From JBDWFY01 sp039976075 (lineage in GTDB: Bacteria > Pseudomonadota > Alphaproteobacteria > Rhizobiales > Stappiaceae): a stretch of DNA of 64,000 bases. Made by a program: the position numbers and the translations under genes. The notes under the pieces were generated by a model. It searched no databases. It was not told where the DNA came from and was given only the letters and a program-made list of their open reading frames with translations. Location of the stretch: NCBI GenBank assembly GCA_039976075.1, contig JBDWFY010000021.1, positions 1 through 64,000 on the forward strand, written 5' to 3'. This document shows positions 58,400 to 64,000 of the stretch, in pieces (positions within the stretch are counted from its first letter, which is position 1; the number at the start of each line of letters is the position of its first letter).

Positions 58400-59115
58400 C
58401 CCACATTATCATCACCGGCGGAAATAAGGGACTTGGACTTGCCCAGACCGAACTCTTTCTCGCTCGAGGAGCAACCGTTCATGTCATCGCCCGAACACGC
58501 GGTGACCTGGACCGGTTGCCGCAGGAGGAGCTGAACTATGTGCAGGCTGATTTATCGGATTGGCGCGATACAGGCTGGCTGGACAAGGTTCATGCCGATG
58601 CAGGATACATCGATGGTTTGGTGAACAATGCAGGTGTTCACTTGAAAAAGCCGATCTGGGATGTGTCCGGCGATGAGCTGGAAAACGTTCTTGATATCAA
58701 TGTCAAAGCGATGTTTGCAGCCTGCGGGCGGTATGTTGCGCTCCAGAAGGAGACCGGCGGAGCCATCGTGAATATCTCCTCCATGGGGGGCATCATGGCC
58801 CTGCAATCCTCGGCGGCCTATGTGACCGCAAAGACAGCGGTCATTGGACTGACACGAAGCGTAGCGGTGGATGCCGCACCGTTCGGTTTTCGGGCCAATG
58901 CTGTTTGTCCCGGCTTCATTGAAACGGATATGACGCGCGCGATCCTGGCAAAAGATCCCGCCCGGCGTGAAAAAATCGAAGGGCGCATTCCCTCCCATCG
59001 TTTCGGCGACGCCAGCCATGTGGCAAAGGCCATCGCGTTTCTGATTTCCGATGAAGCCACTTACATCAACGGCGTCGCGCTACCGGTTGACGACGGTTAT
59101 TGCATCGGATTTTAA
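58396..59115 (+). CDS. SDR-family sugar dehydrogenase (L-fucose/L-rhamnose-type candidate)
   Basis: 239 residues, classical SDR. THIIITGGNKGLGLAQTELF (TGxxxGLG), ARTRGDLDRL (basic, NADP-type), LVNNAGVHL (NNAG), active-site Ser in NISSMGGIMAL, YxxxK in SAAYVTAKTAVIG, and the substrate end VCPGFIETDMTRAILAKDPA RREK. ATG 58396 overlaps the upstream stop (ATGA). By context it should oxidise the sugar to a lactone, followed by the amidohydrolase at 60165; substrate is inferred. Confidence 0.85.
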   Translation: MTHIIITGGNKGLGLAQTELFLARGATVHVIARTRGDLDRLPQEELNYVQADLSDWRDTGWLDKVHADAGYIDGLVNNAGVHLKKPIWDVSGDELENVLDINVKAMFAACGRYVALQKETGGAIVNISSMGGIMALQSSAAYVTAKTAVIGLTRSVAVDAAPFGFRANAVCPGFIETDMTRAILAKDPARREKIEGRIPSHRFGDASHVAKAIAFLISDEATYINGVALPVDDGYCIGF

Positions 59116-59124
59116 GGAAGTTTC

Positions 59125-60165
59125 ATGAGTTATTTCGCAACCGTACTGAGCGCTGCCAAGACCATTGACACCACTGAGCGGACTTTGCCTGCGCACGTGC
59201 CAGATGGTTTTGTCCGGTTGAAACTGGCAACCGCGAGCTTGTGCGGAACGGATCTGCATTATTATCGTCACTTCTCAAACGCCGGATTTCAGATGCAACG
59301 GCCCGTGACGCTGGGACACGAAGCATGCGCTTACGTCGTGGATGCGAACGGCAGCTCTTTCAGCAAAAACCAGTTACTGGCGCTCAATCCGATCATTGCC
59401 TGCGGGGAATGCGAAAACTGTCGCGCAGGACAGGAAAACCACTGCACGGCGAAGAAATTTCCCGGATCGGCAACCACCGTTCCCCATATTGACGGATTCT
59501 TTCAGGTTGCGTTCGATTTCCCCGCTCAGTGCTGCCATGCCGTGCCGGAAAACACCAAACCGGATCACCTGACATTTGCCGAGCCGTTGGCGTGCGCGAT
59601 GCATTCGGTGACAATGAGCGGGGCAGGGCAGTCAGATCGGGTGCTGGTGATTGGCTGCGGTCCCATGGGGTTGCTGGCAGTCGTTGCGGCAAAAGCCGTG
59701 GGAGCGCAGGTGGATGTGACAGATCTTCAGCCGGACGCCATCGACCTGGCAAAAGAAGTCGGAGCCGGCGAAGGCTTTGTGGCCGGAAAGGCTGTGCAGG
59801 AAAAAGCGGTTCCCGCCGACAATTACTACGATGCGGTAATCGAGGCGAGCGGATCGCCGTATGGGTTCAATCAGGCTCTGGAATCAGTGAAACGCAGGGG
59901 GCGGGTCTCGATATTGTCCAATATTCAGCTTTCCGAGACACCCATCAATCTGCATAAAATCATGCTGAAAGAAGTGACTGTCGCCGGTTCATTTCAATTC
60001 AATATCGAATTTAAACAGGCGCTTGACATCATCACTGCGGAGCCGGACGTTTTCGACAAACTGATTGCCGCCCGATTTCCGCTATCACAGACAGTCGATG
60101 CTCTGGAGCTGATGCTATCGGGCAAGGCGGCAGGCAAGATCCTGATCAAGCCGGAGGTTTCCTGA
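59125..60165 (+). CDS. Zinc-dependent alcohol dehydrogenase (L-idonate 5-dehydrogenase-like)
   Basis: 346 residues. Catalytic zinc: Cys in SLCGTDLHYYRHFSNAGF, His/Glu in TLGHEACAYV. Structural zinc is complete here (IIACGECENCRAGQENHC), in contrast to the dehydrogenase at 34016. FPGSATTVPHIDGFFQVAFD is characteristic of L-idonate 5-dehydrogenases. Rossmann motif VIGCGPMGLLAVVAAKAVGA, then VDVTDLQPDAIDLAKEVGA (Asp, NAD). It oxidises a polyol or aldonate. AAGGA precedes the ATG; nine bases after the SDR. Confidence 0.88.
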   Translation: MSYFATVLSAAKTIDTTERTLPAHVPDGFVRLKLATASLCGTDLHYYRHFSNAGFQMQRPVTLGHEACAYVVDANGSSFSKNQLLALNPIIACGECENCRAGQENHCTAKKFPGSATTVPHIDGFFQVAFDFPAQCCHAVPENTKPDHLTFAEPLACAMHSVTMSGAGQSDRVLVIGCGPMGLLAVVAAKAVGAQVDVTDLQPDAIDLAKEVGAGEGFVAGKAVQEKAVPADNYYDAVIEASGSPYGFNQALESVKRRGRVSILSNIQLSETPINLHKIMLKEVTVAGSFQFNIEFKQALDIITAEPDVFDKLIAARFPLSQTVDALELMLSGKAAGKILIKPEVS

Positions 60166-61070
60166 TGCTGCCCTCGATCATCGATGCCCACGTGCATTGG
60201 CGCGACCCGGAAAACAACCCGTACGAAGCGCTTTCTGACGCAACCGATGAAGACGGCAACAGGTCGGGTTCGGAGGCTCGTCCCTATCTGCCGGCGGATT
60301 ATCTGGCCGATGCAACCGGATTTGATATTGCCGGTATTGTACATATCGAAGCGGAATGGACACAGGCTGATCCCGTCGGTGAAACCCGCTGGCTTCATGC
60401 GCTGGTGCACGACAATCGAACTGGTGGGTTGCCGGTTGGTATTGTCGGATTTGCCGACTTATCGACGGACAATGTCGAACCCATTCTGGAGGCGCATGCC
60501 GAGGGCACGCTTACCCGCGGGATCCGGCAGATACTGAACCGGGTCGAAGGTCAACCGCACTTATGCTGGGCCAATCGCGAATATCTCGAAGATCCGCTTT
60601 GGCAGCGCAACTATGCATTGCTGGCGCGCCATGGCCTTGATTTTGATCTCATGTGCTTTGGGCACCAGATGAAACCGTTTGCGGCTTTGGCAGCCCGGCA
60701 TCCTGATATTCCTGTACATCTGGAACATGCCGGATTGCCCTGGGATCACAGCGCAGCGGGGCGTACCATCTGGCGCAACGGGATGCGCGCGCTGGCGGCA
60801 CTTGATCATGCCGACGTGAAAATTTCGGGCCTGGGCAATACAGTGCCTGACTGGAACGAGAACAAGATCCGCGATTATGTTCTGGAAACGATAGATATTT
60901 TCGGCGTTGAGCGCGTCAGCTTCGCATCAAACTTTCCAACCGACAAACAATTCAGTGACATGCCTGCGATCTGGAACGCCTTTGATCGTATTACCTCTGC
61001 GTTTACGGGCGAAGAGCGAGATGCTCTGTTTGCAGGTAACGCAAGGCGGATCTACCGCATCGAACAATGA
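60165..61070 (+). CDS. Amidohydrolase-family sugar lactonase (L-fuconolactonase/rhamnonolactonase-like)
   Basis: 301 residues, COG3618-type. SIIDAHVHWRDPENNPYEAL carries the metal HxH; IVHIEAEWTQADPVGETRWL (V.IEA motif), FDLMCFGHQMKPFAALAARH PDIPVHLEHAGLPW and ADVKISGLGN, then FGVERVSFASNFPTDKQFSD (the S.FP motif). This family hydrolyses sugar lactones, for example L-fuconate or L-rhamnonate lactones. Its ATG overlaps the preceding stop by one base (TGATG). It closes the plus-strand operon of SBP-like protein, SDR, dehydrogenase and lactonase. Confidence 0.87.
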   Translation: MLPSIIDAHVHWRDPENNPYEALSDATDEDGNRSGSEARPYLPADYLADATGFDIAGIVHIEAEWTQADPVGETRWLHALVHDNRTGGLPVGIVGFADLSTDNVEPILEAHAEGTLTRGIRQILNRVEGQPHLCWANREYLEDPLWQRNYALLARHGLDFDLMCFGHQMKPFAALAARHPDIPVHLEHAGLPWDHSAAGRTIWRNGMRALAALDHADVKISGLGNTVPDWNENKIRDYVLETIDIFGVERVSFASNFPTDKQFSDMPAIWNAFDRITSAFTGEERDALFAGNARRIYRIEQ

Positions 61071-61105
61071 ATATCTGAGCGGTTGCACGCTGCCGATCGA
61101 TGCGA

Positions 61106-62482
61106 CTAAGTCGATGGGCTGTCTGTATTCGCACGCGTTGGCCGTTCGATGCACAGCCACGCGACCAGCAGGCCGGATGCCATGACGGCGGCTGTTACAA
61201 GAAAGACCACCTGAAACTGCTGTGTCAGCGTGTAGAGCATGCTGCATATCGCGACGCCGATGGTGCCGCCCAACAGACGGGATGTCGTGGAGATGCCACC
61301 GGCTTGACCTCTGTTTTCCTCCGAGACGGAACTCATGATGGCGCGTAGTGGTGGAACGAAGAAAAAGGGCATCGAACCACCGACGACAATCAGTCCTGGA
61401 ACCATGATGATATAGCTGTCCCAGTTGATGCAGATGCCGATCCAGATCATGGCCATTGTCGCCACGCTCAACGAGATGAGGGTCAAGCGACGCGCACCTA
61501 GCTTGTCGGAGAAATGCCCGGCAGGTCCAGCCGCAACCGGGCTGGCTCCAACGGCGACCAGCAGTGCCAGACCTGCGACAAACGGGTTCATGTGAAGAAC
61601 GTCCTGCAGATAAAGTGGGACGAATATCACCAGTGAGAATTTGCAGAACTGGCCTGCCAGTAAGACGTAGTTGGATCCCAGAAAAGTTGGACTGCCAAAG
61701 AGATCGGTTTTGATCAGCGGTTCTGCCACCCGGTGCTCATTGGCCGCAAAAACGAACAACAGCACAATGCCGGCGGTCAGCAGGCCTAATGTGACCGGCA
61801 AATCCCAGCTTGAAGCCTGCATGATGGCGATGACCATCAATGTCAGGCCCAGAACGAGGGTACCAAACCCGGTGATATCGAAACGGGTGTCGTTTTTTTC
61901 CGCTTTCGCCGTCGGGATGTTCCAGGCGCTGAGAAACAGAAAGGCGATCAGGCCAAGAAATGGCAAGTTGATCCAGAAAATCCAGCGCCATGAAATCAGC
62001 TCGGTCAGGAGTCCGCCAAGCAGCGGGCCTGCTGCAAACATGACCAGCCCGATGGTTGCCAGCATGCCCAGGGCTTTTCCTCTTTGGTCGGGAGGAAACA
62101 CGTTGGAGATGGCGGCAACGGAAAGAGGAAAGATGATCGCAGAACCTACGCCCTGAAATATTCGAGCGATGATAAGCATGGTCCCGCTGTCGGCAAGGCC
62201 GGAAGCCAGCGATGCCGCACCAAAAATCGTTATGCCCAGAACAAATGAGGCGCGCAATCCAATCCTGTCGGATATCCTGCCGGCAGACGCTGTGAGTACA
62301 CTGAATACCAGCAAATAGGCGCTGATCGCCCAGTGGGCGCTCACATCGGACATGCCAAGGTCGGTGCGTATGGTTGGCAGGGCGATGCCCACAACGGTCT
62401 CGTCAAGCAGGATCATCCCGCCAAGACCGCCAACCGCAGCGAGAATCCACCATTTGCGATTGTTGTCCGTCAGGGTTTGCAT
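61106..62482 (-). CDS. MFS transporter, DHA2-type exporter
   Basis: 458 residues with 12-14 transmembrane segments. Motif C/D1 near the start, LLDETVVGIALPTIRTDLGM, is the DHA2 (14-TM) signature. Motif A is AGRISDRIGLRASFVLG, and GLMMFAAGPLLGGLLTELIS-like GPLLGGLLTELISWRWIFWI NLP is the antiporter motif C. Further: ARIFQGVGSAIIFPLSVAAI. It expels drugs or metabolites by proton exchange. Convergent with the lactonase gene (36-base gap), so not in its operon. C terminus WLCIERPTRANTDS is soluble. Confidence 0.88.
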   Translation of the reverse strand: MQTLTDNNRKWWILAAVGGLGGMILLDETVVGIALPTIRTDLGMSDVSAHWAISAYLLVFSVLTASAGRISDRIGLRASFVLGITIFGAASLASGLADSGTMLIIARIFQGVGSAIIFPLSVAAISNVFPPDQRGKALGMLATIGLVMFAAGPLLGGLLTELISWRWIFWINLPFLGLIAFLFLSAWNIPTAKAEKNDTRFDITGFGTLVLGLTLMVIAIMQASSWDLPVTLGLLTAGIVLLFVFAANEHRVAEPLIKTDLFGSPTFLGSNYVLLAGQFCKFSLVIFVPLYLQDVLHMNPFVAGLALLVAVGASPVAAGPAGHFSDKLGARRLTLISLSVATMAMIWIGICINWDSYIIMVPGLIVVGGSMPFFFVPPLRAIMSSVSEENRGQAGGISTTSRLLGGTIGVAICSMLYTLTQQFQVVFLVTAAVMASGLLVAWLCIERPTRANTDSPST

Positions 62483-62789
62483 GCATTAGGCCTCGTCAGG
62501 ATGAGCGGTCACTCTCTCCGCCTCGTGTTCGTCGCCGTTCTTTATGACATGACCTGTGAAGGGAACAAAACGCAGTGGAAACGCCGTTGAACCATCTTTG
62601 TTCGCTCCGTGACGGACAGGACGTGGAAAGTAAGTGAGATCAATGCCGTCGCAGAGTTTTGAGAAGCAGGCCGAACCGAAAAAACAGACCTGAGAATAAC
62701 GCCGCTGATAGACCAACGAAACGAAGTGACGGGAGGCCGGCGTACCTATTGCCGCACGCGGCCTCCCTCACATTTTTTGGGGTGTACAC
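62483..62789. other. Non-coding stretch with a strong hairpin
   Basis: No convincing gene in about 300 bases. A hairpin GGGAGGCC (62731-62738) / GGCCTCCC (62760-62767) with an inner GCGT/ACGC pairing is followed on the plus strand by TCACATTTTTT (six T at 62773-62778). It could end transcription from either side; the SnoaL gene ends just beyond. Confidence 0.55.
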
Positions 62790-63185
62790 TTAGGTTGACA
62801 ACTGAGGTGGTCCCATTGGGCAATCAATGAGGTATCCCCACCCGCCGTTCTTCAGCTTTTTGGCAACTTCGACGGACTGTCCCTCGCCAAGTACAGCTCC
62901 GTCCGGGGCTACCACGCGCCACCTCGCACTGAGTAATGCGATATCTCCCACAATAACTTCGTAGACGATGTCACTTTTGATTTCTGGGCGGATAGCGATA
63001 AATTCTTGAAATACCGCGTGTGCTCCCGTGATGCCGGTATGGGGCGGTTGGTCCGGTGGGAAATAGATGTGGCAGTCGGGATGGAACATGGACGTGATCC
63101 CATCGATGTCTCCTTCCTGCAGATATGCGCTCACACAAGTAGCAATTTCACGGGGGCGCTGAGCAGTGCGAAGGGGCTTTGACAT
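62790..63185 (-). CDS. SnoaL-like/NTF2-fold protein
   Basis: 131 residues. REIATCVSAYLQEGDIDGIT SMFHPDCHIYFPPDQPPHTG is the NTF2 opening helix and cone strand, followed by VVGDIALLSARWRVVAPDGA and VEVAKKLKNGGWGYLIDCPM. Cone-shaped folds of this type include isomerases, hydrolases and uncharacterised binding proteins. The second NTF2-like gene is 80 bases upstream on the same strand, and both are probably transcribed together from the region near the LysR gene at 63790. Substrate unknown. Confidence 0.82.
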   Translation of the reverse strand: MSKPLRTAQRPREIATCVSAYLQEGDIDGITSMFHPDCHIYFPPDQPPHTGITGAHAVFQEFIAIRPEIKSDIVYEVIVGDIALLSARWRVVAPDGAVLGEGQSVEVAKKLKNGGWGYLIDCPMGPPQLST

Positions 63186-63265
63186 GATTATGGGTTCCTT
63201 TGAAGGAGCAGGCTGAATGGCTGTTCGCCAGGTCGGTGGGATATGGGCGTTGCGTTTCCGTTATC

Positions 63266-63673
63266 TCACGCTGCTGGTCTTTCGTCGTTGTTATCCATGT
63301 CGAGCAAAAGTTTCCATGAACCATCAGACTCGCGACGATAGATCAGTGCCAACCGACCTTCGCCTCCACCTTTCTGACCGGTGTTTTTGTTGGTGACTTC
63401 AACCGTGAAATGACCGATCACCATGGCAAGGTCGCCATAGACCTTGATATGGTTGATGTCGAAGCCGGAGACAAAGGTGCTCGCATCGATCCGAGGGCCG
63501 TATTTGTCGCGAACCGCCTGAATGCCGATGGTGGTTGGTTGATGTTCATTGCACACAACGACGTCGGGGTGGCAGGTCTTGGTCATTCTTTCCAGGTCGC
63601 CGCTGTCGAGCCCTTCCAGCCAGTCATTTAGGGCCGTTTTGACATTCTCGATATCGTTCATTTGAGTCTCCAT
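63266..63673 (-). CDS. SnoaL-like (DUF4440-type) protein
   Basis: 135 residues with the NTF2-like pattern: IENVKTALNDWLEGLDSGDL ERMTKTCHPDVVVCNEHQPT, YGPRIDASTFVSGFDINHIK VYGDLAMVIGHFTVEV and GGGEGRLALIYRRESDGSWK LLLDMDN. The Arg/His/Trp residues lining the cone are typical of DUF4440 proteins. It pairs with the gene at 62790 and is divergent from a LysR regulator that starts 116 bases away. Function unknown. Confidence 0.82.
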   Translation of the reverse strand: METQMNDIENVKTALNDWLEGLDSGDLERMTKTCHPDVVVCNEHQPTTIGIQAVRDKYGPRIDASTFVSGFDINHIKVYGDLAMVIGHFTVEVTNKNTGQKGGGEGRLALIYRRESDGSWKLLLDMDNNDERPAA

Positions 63674-63789
63674 TCCGGGTTTGTGCGGAGCTGTGCGCTG
63701 TTCACGCTCAGCCTTGCAACGAAACTTAGGGATATGTTATTGTAAGGAAAATACCGAATAAATGAATATACTGATCGGAAAATAGAACA

Positions 63790-64000
63790 ATGCAGCGCAG
63801 TCAACTCAGCGACATGACAGTCTTTGTGGAAGTTGCACGGGCAAACGGGTTTCGAGCCGCAGCAAAGAACCTGAAACTCAAACCGGGTTCGGTCAGCGAG
63901 GCAGTTCAGCGATTTGAAGACCGTCTTGGTGTGAGGCTGTTTGAGCGCTCAACTCGTTCGGTTGCGTTGACGACAATCGGAGAACAACTTTTCGCACGGA
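63790..64000 (+). CDS. LysR-family regulator (N-terminal part)
   Basis: 70 complete codons are visible; the gene continues past the window. The HTH is clear: LSDMTVFVEVARANGFRAAA KNLKLKPGSVSEAVQRFEDR LGVRLFERSTRSVALTTIG, residues about 6-65. Sequence SVALTT is the standard wing end of the LysR HTH. It is divergent from the SnoaL pair, which it probably controls. Effector domain lies outside the window. Confidence 0.85.
   Translation, partial: MQRSQLSDMTVFVEVARANGFRAAAKNLKLKPGSVSEAVQRFEDRLGVRLFERSTRSVALTTIGEQLFAR

Noticed and set aside
1..64000. CRISPR arrays, insertion sequences, rRNA
   Set aside because: No regularly spaced repeats, transposase genes or rRNA-like sequence were seen.

Overview
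The window looks like chromosomal DNA of a heterotrophic alphaproteobacterium. Evidence for this is a divergent TRAP dicarboxylate module (dctP against a DctS/DctR-like pair), a polyol ABC operon of the smoEFGK/xylB kind, several ribose-type ABC importers, CaiB/BaiF CoA-transferases, and many GTG/TTG starts in moderately GC-rich DNA. I lean to Hyphomicrobiales or Rhodobacterales, by inference only. No rRNA, tRNA, CRISPR array, transposase or integrase was found.

Layout. 0-4.8 kb: partial dctP, sensor kinase, short response regulator, SbtA-like permease and its divergent LysR regulator. 5.0-7.6 kb: AT-rich block of small, mostly membrane-spanning unknown genes. 7.7-15.2 kb: VOC proteins, an ArsR/SRPBCC pair, exported proteins including a cysteine-rich repeat protein, an AraC regulator, a tandem winged-helix regulator and a methyltransferase. 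15.2-21.3 kb: accessory block of short, separately terminated genes (lipoproteins, a 47-residue membrane protein, a HEPN-like protein, a toxin-antitoxin pair with a clear operator-promoter, a broken conserved small gene) with a recurring ~42 bp element. 21.3-26.2 kb: PepSY and DUF2946-like genes, an aldo/keto reductase and a LysR regulator.

26.2-36.4 kb is a polyol catabolic locus. HAD phosphatase and ABC ATPase genes diverge from binding protein, two permeases and a SorC-type regulator; xylulokinase diverges from a xylitol/sorbitol-type dehydrogenase, a SIS isomerase and an SDR. The logic is import of a polyol, oxidation to a ketose and phosphorylation. 36.5-41.4 kb holds a ribose-type ABC importer with a class III nucleotide cyclase beside it. 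41.8-46.1 kb holds a nitrilase-fold hydrolase, a cupin, a catalase-family peroxidase with a divergent MarR regulator and a secreted esterase. 46.3-47.2 kb is a junction of three gene remnants.

47.3-61.1 kb is the most interesting part. A tightly packed minus-strand series of nine genes (CoA-transferase, MaoC hydratase, ABC binding protein, ATPase, permease, IclR regulator, Gfo/Idh/MocA oxidoreductase, rhamnose-type mutarotase, second CoA-transferase) diverges from a plus-strand operon (signal-less binding-protein homologue, SDR, zinc dehydrogenase, sugar-lactonase-like amidohydrolase). The second set fits non-phosphorylative oxidation of a sugar; the first adds acyl-CoA chemistry rarely found in sugar operons. 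This is my best candidate for an undescribed pathway. The window ends with an MFS exporter, two SnoaL-like proteins and a partial LysR gene.
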